From: JBCCTX01 sp964468435
Lineage (GTDB): Bacteria; Bacteroidota; Bacteroidia; J057
Assembly (NCBI GenBank): GCA_964468435.1
Contig: CAYXVE010000001.1
Coordinates: 186,001 to 250,000, forward strand
Length of the DNA: 64,000 bases
Direction: 5' to 3'
Positions within the stretch are counted from its first letter, which is position 1. Every line of letters starts with the position of its first letter. Under the pieces are notes generated by a model, which searched no databases, had not been told where the DNA came from, and saw only the letters and a list, made by a program, of their open reading frames with translations. Positions 9,661 to 17,428 of this stretch are shown here, piece by piece. Position numbers and translations under genes: made by a program.

Positions 9661-11264
9661 AGCAAAAAGTTCCTTTATGGTTTATTATGGATGTATCAGG
9701 AACCCTGTTCCCATCAAAATACAATATCTTAGGTACTCGCTACAGGATAATTTTCCTGACAGGCCTTTTGTTGGTGAGTATGTTCTGCTTTTCACAAACT
9801 CAGACTCCCAAGCGGGAGTTTCGTGGGGTATGGATAGCAACTGTCAAAAATATTGACTGGCCATCCAGAGCTGGATTATCCTCAGAAGAGCAGCAGAAAG
9901 AATTAGTCGATCTGATCGACCGCTATCATCAGATGGGCATGAATGCCATCATTTTTCAGGTAAGACCTGCTGGAGATGTATTCTACTTTTCAGCGATAGA
10001 ACCCTGGTCTGAATGGCTAACCGGTATACAGGGAAAAGCTCCCGTTCCATTTTACGATCCCCTTCAAGTGGTCATAGAGGCATGTCATAAAAGAGGCATG
10101 GAATTACATGCATGGGTAAATCCATTCCGGGCATATCTGGATGTAGACAGAAAGCGCGTAACCAATGTATTTCATGTGATGCATACTCATCCGGAATGGG
10201 TAGTCACCTACGGCCCAAATGCCTATGTCGATCCTGGTATACCGACAGCGCGAGATTATGTGATAGACGTCATTGAAGACATCGTAGTGAGATATGATGT
10301 GGATGCGATCCATATTGATGACTACTTTTATCCTTATAAAATTGAAGGCAAAGATTTTCCCGATACCTTGAGCTTTGAGCGTTATGGGAGAAATTACCGC
10401 GATAAAGACGATTGGAGAAGGGAAAACAACAATCAGTTTATTTTTAAACTGCGTAACATGATCAAAACCCATAAACCATGGGTTGAGCTGGGCATCAGTC
10501 CATTTGGTGTATGGCGCAACAAAGCTGATGATCCACTTGGATCAGAAACACGGGCTGGTGTCACCAGCTATGATGATCTGTATGCAGATGTTCGCACATG
10601 GCTGCAAAAGGGGTGGATCGATTATGTTGCTCCGCAGATCTATTTCAGTATTGGCTATCCTCCTGCTGCTTACGATGTCTTACTCGATTGGTGGTCGCAA
10701 AACAGCTTCAACCGACAGCTATACATCGGTAAGGCTGCCTACAAAGTCAATAATAACCATGACCAGAACTGGGAGCTTCCCGGACAGATCCCTGGGCAGA
10801 TACGCATGGATAGACAAAAGGACAATGTAGATGGAAGTATTTATTTCAGTGCAAAATCTTTTATCCCTAATCCTTTGGGGGTTGAAGATTCATTAAAAAA
10901 TACGTGGTATCGCTACCGATCGCTCCCTCCGGAAGCTGGCTGGTCTTTAGGAGAGGTCTTTACCATCCCACAAAATCTAGAAGCTAGCGTCCAACACAAA
11001 GGGGTTATCTTAACATGGAACCCTACAGGAAGTACATATGTAGGGATATATAGATTTGGTAAAAAAGATCCCAAAGATATAAGCGACTCCCGTTTTTTGT
11101 TGGACGTAATATCGGGTACAGATACATATTACATAGATGAAACTATAGATAATAAGGGAAAATATTATTATATCATTACCTCCATTGATCGTTTGTTCAA
11201 AGAAAGTCTTCCCACGCTTCCTTTAAAGGTAAAGGTTAAACGGAAAATGCTACAACGATGGTGA
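9657..11264 (+). CDS. GHL10-family glycoside hydrolase (DigH/YngK-like)
   Basis: About 535 residues with an N-terminal hydrophobic export segment (RIIFLTGLLLVSMFCFS). The glycosyl-hydrolase-like 10 domain covers roughly residues 40-400: FRGVWIATVKNIDWPS, MGMNAIIFQVRPAGD, LHAWVNPFRA and an acidic pair in HIDDYFYPY. A C-terminal fibronectin-like module follows (about 440-530). E. coli DigH (YddW) of this family cuts peptide-free peptidoglycan strands, so an envelope glycan substrate is likely here. I use ATG 9657, which overlaps the upstream stop as ATGA and suggests translational coupling; ATG 9687 is an alternative. Confidence 0.88.
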   Translation: MKQKVPLWFIMDVSGTLFPSKYNILGTRYRIIFLTGLLLVSMFCFSQTQTPKREFRGVWIATVKNIDWPSRAGLSSEEQQKELVDLIDRYHQMGMNAIIFQVRPAGDVFYFSAIEPWSEWLTGIQGKAPVPFYDPLQVVIEACHKRGMELHAWVNPFRAYLDVDRKRVTNVFHVMHTHPEWVVTYGPNAYVDPGIPTARDYVIDVIEDIVVRYDVDAIHIDDYFYPYKIEGKDFPDTLSFERYGRNYRDKDDWRRENNNQFIFKLRNMIKTHKPWVELGISPFGVWRNKADDPLGSETRAGVTSYDDLYADVRTWLQKGWIDYVAPQIYFSIGYPPAAYDVLLDWWSQNSFNRQLYIGKAAYKVNNNHDQNWELPGQIPGQIRMDRQKDNVDGSIYFSAKSFIPNPLGVEDSLKNTWYRYRSLPPEAGWSLGEVFTIPQNLEASVQHKGVILTWNPTGSTYVGIYRFGKKDPKDISDSRFLLDVISGTDTYYIDETIDNKGKYYYIITSIDRLFKESLPTLPLKVKVKRKMLQRW

Positions 11265-11320
11265 TGTATGACCGCTAATTATCAGGTCCCTGCCAACAGG
11301 TTTGGGCTAGTTTTCAAAAT

Positions 11321-11605
11321 ATGATCCCTATGAGCGTTGCATTTTTTACCTCCCTATTTGTGCTGGTATGAGCTTTATCCTTTCGCAATCAATATAGCCC
11401 CTCAAGCGTGGAAGGCACAAAAGATTGGCTTCATATTCTGTAGATCACTTGTGAGGACCTCATGCCTATGTTGCATTGTTATGGAGATTCTCATGCTCAT
11501 ATGCCTATTCTCGACCATTTAGCATCTCAAGGGAGTGTTATACAGAAATACCTTTGCCACAGCTTCTGTATGCTCTCCTGTATGCTTTCTGAATATTTCA
11601 AAAAA
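11321..11605 (+). pseudogene. decayed sulfatase N-terminus
   Basis: This looks like the start of an arylsulfatase broken by frameshifts and stops. In one frame 11450-11543 reads CEDLMPMLHCYGD, then MPILDHLASQG, the typical sequence after the first sulfatase metal site. In a second frame 11547-11588 reads NTFATASVCSPVC, which aligns with the sulfatase maturation motif CxPxR (expected CSPSR, here with Arg lost). Upstream, ATG 11321 opens a signal-peptide-like MIPMSVAFFTSLFVL run ended by a stop. The catalytic domain downstream is gone. The motifs are seen directly; the family identity is from pattern recognition. Confidence 0.65.
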
Positions 11606-11622
11606 TAATAGAAGCTGGCTTG

Positions 11623-12225
11623 CTATTTTTTAAGATGAGGTCTTACATCTGTTACGATCATCCCAGCTCTTTGAGCGGCAATGATTCCGGGTTCTCCGTC
11701 TTCAAATACTTGACAAAACTCGGGGCTGATGTTTATTTCCGCTGCACATTTCAGAAAAGTATCAGGGTCAGGTTTATGTGCATCTACGTCATCAGCAGTT
11801 ATTACAGCCTCAAAGTACTGTGTAATGTCAAGCTTTTCCAGCAAGTAATGAGCTACTTTGCGTATCCCTCCTGTGCCACAAGCCAGGGGTAGTTTATTGT
11901 GATAAGTGTATATAAGCTCAACAACAGGTTCTAGCGGGAGCACCTGATCAGCAAAGGAAAGAAATGCTTTTTCCTTTCGTACGGTTACAGCCTGGACATC
12001 CATTGATAAATTGTAGCGTCGGTTCATTTGTTCCAGAATGGTAAAGGTAGGGATTCCTGCCAGTTCGTAGAAACGGGATTCAGGAAATTCAAAACCTTCT
12101 TCACGGGCGATTTGCTGCCATGCCATAAAATGCGCAGGCATGGTGTCTGCCAGGGTGCCGTCGAGATCAAAAATAAGTCCCTGAGCATGGGGATGTATTT
12201 CTAGTGTATGCGTTTTAGTACTCAT
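11623..12225 (-). CDS. HAD-superfamily hydrolase, beta-phosphoglucomutase-like
   Basis: A 200-residue HAD subfamily IA enzyme. Motif I is LIFDLDGTLADT with the nucleophile aspartate, motif II is CGTGG, a lysine lies in DAHKPDP, and motif IV is FEDGEPGI. The cap is inserted after motif I, as in beta-phosphoglucomutase/YqaB-type sugar phosphatases. It probably dephosphorylates or isomerises a sugar phosphate, but the substrate cannot be named. It is a single gene running toward the sulfatase remnant. Confidence 0.87.
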   Translation of the reverse strand: MSTKTHTLEIHPHAQGLIFDLDGTLADTMPAHFMAWQQIAREEGFEFPESRFYELAGIPTFTILEQMNRRYNLSMDVQAVTVRKEKAFLSFADQVLPLEPVVELIYTYHNKLPLACGTGGIRKVAHYLLEKLDITQYFEAVITADDVDAHKPDPDTFLKCAAEINISPEFCQVFEDGEPGIIAAQRAGMIVTDVRPHLKK

Positions 12226-12307
12226 TTTGTGCTGTAGGTAAAATGATAGAGATATTTAATTTTCGGCAAAAATAGTGCTTTTATCTGGTTTAAATCTTAA
12301 ATAATGA

Positions 12308-12315
12308 TAGTTTTG
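12308..12315 (+). promoter_or_regulatory. candidate -7 box of asd
   Basis: TAGTTTTG is an exact TAnnTTTG match. It predicts a leader of roughly 90 nt before asd. Inside that leader CCTGAAG (12334 region) and CTTCAGG (about 30 nt later) can pair, which may form a small hairpin. Confidence 0.45.
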
Positions 12316-12414
12316 CATTCGAGTATGTTAATACCTGAAGGGATATAGGTTTCTGTCTTCAGGATGACGTATTTCATTCATTGGAGACTGATTTAATCAT
12401 CACAACTTATAACA

Positions 12415-13404
12415 ATGAAAGTAGCAGTGGTTGGAGCAACTGGTCTGGTAGGACAGCAAATGTTGAGCGTACTGGAAGAGACGCATTTTCCTGTTACTAC
12501 GCTAATTCCGGTTGCATCGGAAAGATCTGTAGGGACGCCTGTCCAGTTTCAGGGTAAGGATGTAAACGTTGAGGGTATGGAGGAAGCTATTGCACTTCGT
12601 CCTGATATCGCGTTATTTTCAGCTGGCTCTGGTATTAGTAGGGATTTTGCTCCTCGTTTTGCAGAGGTAGGGACAGTGGTTATCGACAACTCTTCTGCAT
12701 GGCGAATGGAGAAGGATGTTCCCCTGGTGGTTCCAGAGATTAACATGCATACCGTCAAACATGCCAAAATTATCGCTAATCCCAACTGCTCAACGATACA
12801 GATGGTCATGGCACTGGCTCCACTTCACAAATCCTTTCAGATAAAGCGATTGATAATCAGTACTTATCAAAGTGTAACAGGAACAGGAAAGGAAGCATTG
12901 GATCAACTGATGAATGAGCGCAGTGGCAAGAGCGGCAAGAAGGTATATCCATATCGGATTGATATGAACTGCTTACCTCACTGTGATGTGTTTCTGGTAA
13001 ATGACTATACTCAGGAAGAGATGAAACTAGTACATGAGACGCGCAAGATCCTGGAAGATCCATCTCTTCGCATTACAGCTACCGCAGTGCGTGTTCCAGT
13101 GATGGGAGGGCATTCCGAGTCTGTCAATGTTGAATTTGAAAAGCCTTTTGAAGTACATGAGGTACGTAGATTGCTGGCAGAAATGCCAGGCGTAGTGGTA
13201 CAGGATAATCCTTCTAAAAATGAATACCCTATGCCCAATCTGGCAGGTGGAAAAGATGAAGTATTTGTGGGAAGGATACGCAGGGATGAATCCATTGAAA
13301 ATGGATTAAATCTATGGATTGTATCCGATAACCTTCGAAAAGGGGCAGCAACCAATGCCGTTCAGATCGCCTTGAAATTAATCAAAGATAAGGCGATAGT
13401 CTAA
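12415..13404 (+). CDS. asd: aspartate-semialdehyde dehydrogenase
   Basis: A 329-residue cytoplasmic enzyme that reduces aspartyl phosphate to aspartate semialdehyde with NADPH, the shared step to lysine/diaminopimelate, methionine and threonine. It has the N-terminal dinucleotide loop VVGATGLVGQQM, the catalytic cysteine C125 in ANPNCSTIQ and the catalytic histidine H232 in VMGGHSESV. Length and motifs are those of the bacterial family. It is followed 44 bp later by the small cytochrome b5-like gene on the same strand. Confidence 0.96.
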   Translation: MKVAVVGATGLVGQQMLSVLEETHFPVTTLIPVASERSVGTPVQFQGKDVNVEGMEEAIALRPDIALFSAGSGISRDFAPRFAEVGTVVIDNSSAWRMEKDVPLVVPEINMHTVKHAKIIANPNCSTIQMVMALAPLHKSFQIKRLIISTYQSVTGTGKEALDQLMNERSGKSGKKVYPYRIDMNCLPHCDVFLVNDYTQEEMKLVHETRKILEDPSLRITATAVRVPVMGGHSESVNVEFEKPFEVHEVRRLLAEMPGVVVQDNPSKNEYPMPNLAGGKDEVFVGRIRRDESIENGLNLWIVSDNLRKGAATNAVQIALKLIKDKAIV

Positions 13405-13448
13405 CATGCTGGAATGATTTGATTCCTCATAGTTACCTGCAAGATTTT

Positions 13449-13685
13449 ATGGAAGCATATACTCCCAGTCAACTTGCGCTCCGCAATGGGCAGGAAAAAG
13501 AGCAAATATGGGTAGCCTATAAAGGGCTTATCTATGATGTTACAGAGAGTCGTCACTGGCGAAATGGTATTCATTATCGCCACTGGGCAGGACAAGACCT
13601 TACAGAAGAGCTCCAGGAAGCTCCACACACAGATGCAGTCTTTCGACGGATGAAGGTGATAGGAAAATTAGTAGTCAATCCATAG
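13449..13685 (+). CDS. small cytochrome b5-like heme/steroid-binding domain protein
   Basis: A 78-residue protein consisting of one cytochrome b5-like fold: YTPSQLALRNG, WVAYKGLIYDVT, then HWAGQDLTEELQEAPH. H45 and H60 are the candidate heme ligands. There is no signal peptide or membrane anchor, so it should be cytoplasmic. ATG 13449 is chosen over TTG 13419 because family members begin just before the YT motif. The function is unknown; redox or ligand binding is inferred from the fold. Its last 11 bp overlap the 3' end of the convergent patatin gene. Confidence 0.82.
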   Translation: MEAYTPSQLALRNGQEKEQIWVAYKGLIYDVTESRHWRNGIHYRHWAGQDLTEELQEAPHTDAVFRRMKVIGKLVVNP

Positions 13686-16020
13686 CCCGGGGGTTGAAAA
13701 GGATGAATCCAGCATGAAACAGGATTTGAAAGTTTTTCTGATCACTGGAATAATAATTTCCCCTTAGACCCACAGGTCCGAACGGCGTATGAAATATCAG
13801 TCCAGTAGTGGCTGCAAAATTTGGCTCCCAAAAGTCGTATTCAATCTTAGGAATCTGACTAATGGAAGATTCTCCCTGTAAACTTCCAAATGAATTGATC
13901 AGAAAGCCTTCTATTCTGAAATCCAGGCTGTTGTTCAGATGATAAATTCCTTTGATGCCTGTCATAGCATAGGTAGGGGCTCTGAACTCACGCAAAAAAA
14001 GCGTCTGACTTTCAGGAAAAGGGTTGATCTCAGGAGCATACAATTGGGTGGAGAATAAATTGGAAAATTCAGGCAGGTTTGACGCCACACCTTCAATGTG
14101 ATACCCAAAGGTCCACCATTTGCTAATGGGAATATATCGCTCCGCTGTGCTGCTCACCTTCCACCAGTTGTGGTTGACTTCTGCAGCGGATTCTATTTCT
14201 GAGGTTGTACCCGGCGTGTAGTTCTCCTGTCCTGCATAAAAGTTGATGGCAAACAGATAGCGTGATCCTTTATTGGAATATTGTCTTTTGTTGAGATTAT
14301 TTCTGGATATTTCCAGTCCTCCTTTGAGCCCTGAAAATTTCAGGTTATCGAGTTCATCGGCGGGGTCTAATATTTCAAGGTTGCTGAAACGGTCTCTGTT
14401 ACTTATGTATGCAGTCTCTACTTTTAGCTTTCGTTTATAGCCTAGTGCAATACCAATGTTCATCCCAATCGTGCGGTCGATTCGGTCCAGAATGACGCGA
14501 TTATCACCCTTGACGAGAAAATCTTCTGTATCCAGATAGTCCCAGTTATTATACACGAAGATGGGTTCCAGATAAAACTGGGGCGAAGACGCAAAGACAG
14601 ATTTGTATCTCACTTGAAAGCTTTGATAGAAACTACTCGCATATCCATTTATCGAGAAAGTGGATAACTGTTTTCCCAGGCGTTTGTAGTCAGCACCCAC
14701 ATACAAGTAGCCTATACCTTTTGAGGCTGCCAAAACACCTATTTTAGCATCCAGAATATTCTCTGGATTTATAGTTACTTCAAATTCAAATGTGCTATCG
14801 GCTTTTTCGTAGATGATTTGCGGAATCATCTGTTCAAAATAAGGTTCGGAGGTCAGTTTGTAATAATTGGTTTTGATTTCTTGCATAGTTTGGAGGCCAT
14901 TGTTGCGGGTCAGAAATTTTCTGATATATGATTCCTGAGAGCGATTAGGGCCTTTGACACTCACTTTATCAAATTTTAAGGCAATCGTATCCTTGTGAAA
15001 GAAATGTCGTTTTTCCTCCTGGGTTTTACCGTCTACTCTACGCGATATCTTTTGTTTGATTTCATCCATGTGGTTCATGGCTTCAATGTAGCCACTATCA
15101 ATAATCGACTGTACCTTTGTGAAGTCCAGAGCGTTAAAACGGTTGAGATAGGGTTGAAGGTATATATCCCCGGGGCCGAGCGCGGTATCTGATTTACTTA
15201 CGATGCTGAAAAAAAGAGCCTGAGAAAGGAGTTCTTCATCATTTTCATAGGGATATTCATTGAAATTTTTATCAGAAACATTTATTCCGATGATGACGTC
15301 CGGGTCAAAGTCTTTGGTCGCCAAGTCTGTTGGAAAATTGTTGTAAATACCTCCGTCAAACACATATCGGTTGTCAATTTTAATAGGTCTGTAAAATAGT
15401 GGCACCGACATAGTTGCTCGAACTGCTTTGCTGAGGTAGCCTGATTTCAGCTCGAGGAGTTCCTGAGTAAATATTTCTGAGGCGGTAGTACGGAAAGGCA
15501 CAAACAGGCTATCAAAATTATTGCTAGCTATTCTCGAATATTGAACCAGTTTTTCTGAAAGCGCCAGATTAAGGCTGAGATCTTTTGCCAAATAGGTGGA
15601 CAGTTGAGTCTGTAAGCCTAATTTTACCTTGAGTTCCAGGCTGATCAATGAAGGATCTAGGTCGGGTTTTGGGAAGTAATAATTGTAAGGATCAGGTATA
15701 CGGCCATTCATCCAATCTTGAAATTCATCTGAAAGAGCAATTTGCTCAATTTCTAAAGGTGAATAACCAGCAGCATAAAATCCCCCGATGACTCCCCCCA
15801 TGGAAGTGCCAGCTACGAAATCAATAGGGATATTGTTTTCTTCAAGAGCTTTGAGTACACCGATATGTGCAAGACCTTTGGCTCCACCGCCACTCATTAC
15901 GACAGCTATTTTTTCATCTTGGGCAAATACAGATACTTGGATCAACCCTGGAATAAATAGAGTCGTGAAAATATATGCCCATGGCAAGTTAAGCATATTG
16001 CTAAATCCTGTTTGGTTCAA
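13675..16020 (-). CDS. patatin-like phospholipase with C-terminal outer-membrane barrel
   Basis: 781 residues with a signal peptide ending near VFAQ. Residues about 37-230 are a patatin domain: oxyanion loop SGGGAKGLAH, nucleophile S73 in GTSMGG, and D222 in VFDGGIYNNFP completing the Ser-Asp dyad. A POTRA-like segment follows (about 335-415, VSVKGPNRSQESYIRKFL). The rest is a 16-strand BamA/TamA-type barrel with the terminal PFGPVGLRGNYY region ending in aromatic strands. This is the layout of PlpD-type (type Vd) proteins, which present a lipase at the cell surface or release it. ATG 15996 is an alternative start. It could be cotranscribed with pfkA, 95 bp upstream. Confidence 0.92.
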   Translation of the reverse strand: MNQTGFSNMLNLPWAYIFTTLFIPGLIQVSVFAQDEKIAVVMSGGGAKGLAHIGVLKALEENNIPIDFVAGTSMGGVIGGFYAAGYSPLEIEQIALSDEFQDWMNGRIPDPYNYYFPKPDLDPSLISLELKVKLGLQTQLSTYLAKDLSLNLALSEKLVQYSRIASNNFDSLFVPFRTTASEIFTQELLELKSGYLSKAVRATMSVPLFYRPIKIDNRYVFDGGIYNNFPTDLATKDFDPDVIIGINVSDKNFNEYPYENDEELLSQALFFSIVSKSDTALGPGDIYLQPYLNRFNALDFTKVQSIIDSGYIEAMNHMDEIKQKISRRVDGKTQEEKRHFFHKDTIALKFDKVSVKGPNRSQESYIRKFLTRNNGLQTMQEIKTNYYKLTSEPYFEQMIPQIIYEKADSTFEFEVTINPENILDAKIGVLAASKGIGYLYVGADYKRLGKQLSTFSINGYASSFYQSFQVRYKSVFASSPQFYLEPIFVYNNWDYLDTEDFLVKGDNRVILDRIDRTIGMNIGIALGYKRKLKVETAYISNRDRFSNLEILDPADELDNLKFSGLKGGLEISRNNLNKRQYSNKGSRYLFAINFYAGQENYTPGTTSEIESAAEVNHNWWKVSSTAERYIPISKWWTFGYHIEGVASNLPEFSNLFSTQLYAPEINPFPESQTLFLREFRAPTYAMTGIKGIYHLNNSLDFRIEGFLINSFGSLQGESSISQIPKIEYDFWEPNFAATTGLIFHTPFGPVGLRGNYYSSDQKNFQILFHAGFILFNPRAMD

Positions 16021-16115
16021 CGCTATATAGTTGATATCACTATCTGGGTAAACGAAAAGGATTATTCTGGGTTGGTATGATTTTCCATCCGCGATAAAAA
16101 ATCTTTCCAGTTTGT

Positions 16116-17216
16116 TTATTCATCACCAAAACTGATCCCGATACCTCTAGCTGTATTGAGTAGAAAAGAGTCGGGATTGACATGATTGTATTCACGGGTG
16201 GCTTCTTCGAGAGATACATCAATGATGGTATTATTACGATGGGCAGCCATTCTGCCATATTTTTGCTCCAACACCATTTCAAAAGCCTTTACTCCAAATT
16301 CGGTAGCCAGTATACGGTCGAAGGAGATCGGAGTACCCCCACGCTGTAGGTGTCCTAGTACAGTAACGCGTATGCTTTGATTACATCCGGCTTCTTTGAT
16401 ATCTTCTGCCAGTTGATAAGATATTCCCCCTAAACGTTTATTTTGATATCCTACTTCTTTGGATTCACGAACTACTATCGTACCTTTTTGGGGTCTTGCA
16501 CCTTCAGCTACTATGATATTGGCAAATCCTCGGTTATTGTGAAAACGTTCCTTGATGCGATTTACTACGCAATTGATATCATAAGGAATCTCAGGAATCA
16601 GGCATACTTCTGCTCCTCCCGCTACCGCCGAGTGCAAGGCGATCCATCCTGCATCGCGTCCCATGACTTCCAGGATCATAATCCGGTTGTGGCTTTCTGC
16701 TGTGGTTACCAGCCTATCTACGGCTTCAGTGGCTATCTGTACTGCAGTACGAAAACCAAAGGTATAATCGGTAGCTGACAGGTCATTGTCGATCGTCTTG
16801 GGAACGCCAATGATATTCAAACCTTTTTCGTACAAGGCATGTGAGATTTTTTGAGATCCATCTCCTCCTACACTGATGACGGCTTCAATGTCAAGATCAT
16901 TACAGCGTTTGATTAGTTCTTCTGAACGGTCTTCAGTTGTCCAACTTCCATCGGGCTGCCCAACTGGCCAGTTAAAGGGGCCACCCTTATTAGTCGTACC
17001 AATGATGGTCCCACCTTTTACGTGAATCCCAGCAACAGTAGCCTCATCTAGAACCATGACCTCCTGAGGATCATGGAGTACTCCATTAAAAGCTTCGCGA
17101 CTACCCAGAATTTCCCAGCCTCCTTCCCTCACAGAGCGTTTAACGATTGCCCGAATGACAGCATTAAGCCCCGGACAATCTCCCCCTCCTGTTACAACAA
17201 GTATGCGTTTTTTCAT
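16116..17216 (-). CDS. pfkA: 6-phosphofructokinase, group III (mixed-residue) type
   Basis: A 366-residue glycolytic enzyme that phosphorylates fructose-6-phosphate. The substrate signatures are GGGDCPGLNAVIRA (10-23), GGDGS (118-122), PKTIDND (139-145), MGRDAGW and LGHLQRGG. The residues that usually decide the phosphate donor are mixed. Glycine follows GGD at 120, as in ATP enzymes, but lysine 140 replaces the ATP-type glycine, as in PPi enzymes. This combination defines the group III family, whose characterised members use ATP. ATG 17216 fits the family N-terminus; an in-frame ATG at 17282 would add 22 non-conserved residues. Confidence 0.94.
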   Translation of the reverse strand: MKKRILVVTGGGDCPGLNAVIRAIVKRSVREGGWEILGSREAFNGVLHDPQEVMVLDEATVAGIHVKGGTIIGTTNKGGPFNWPVGQPDGSWTTEDRSEELIKRCNDLDIEAVISVGGDGSQKISHALYEKGLNIIGVPKTIDNDLSATDYTFGFRTAVQIATEAVDRLVTTAESHNRIMILEVMGRDAGWIALHSAVAGGAEVCLIPEIPYDINCVVNRIKERFHNNRGFANIIVAEGARPQKGTIVVRESKEVGYQNKRLGGISYQLAEDIKEAGCNQSIRVTVLGHLQRGGTPISFDRILATEFGVKAFEMVLEQKYGRMAAHRNNTIIDVSLEEATREYNHVNPDSFLLNTARGIGISFGDE

Positions 17217-17339
17217 TTGAGTAGTAAATTTATTATCATAAGCTAAATATCCGGGGGGAATTCTTCTTGGGTATTGCTCCATGAAGCGCTTACCCGGTTT
17301 ATAGAAAATAGTTTTCTAGAGCATAATTGATCATTGATC

Positions 17340-17370
17340 CAAATATAGTTGGTAGGCGAAGCAAGACCAA
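17340..17370 (-). promoter_or_regulatory. probable pfkA promoter
   Basis: On the minus strand TATATTTG (17340-17347) matches TAnnTTTG exactly. A TTG lies 20 nt further upstream (17368-17370), close to the -33 position. Transcription would start near 17333. Confidence 0.55.
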
Positions 17371-17383
17371 CTTTATTATTTTT

Positions 17384-17391
17384 TATCTTTG
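17384..17391 (+). promoter_or_regulatory. probable mutS -7 promoter box
   Basis: TATCTTTG is an exact -7 match, giving a transcription start near 17398 and a leader of about 30 nt to the GTG start of mutS. The -33 region shows no clear TTTG. Confidence 0.5.
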
Positions 17392-17428
17392 TAAAATGTA
17401 CCCGGTTCAGGTAACGTGAATATTAGCA

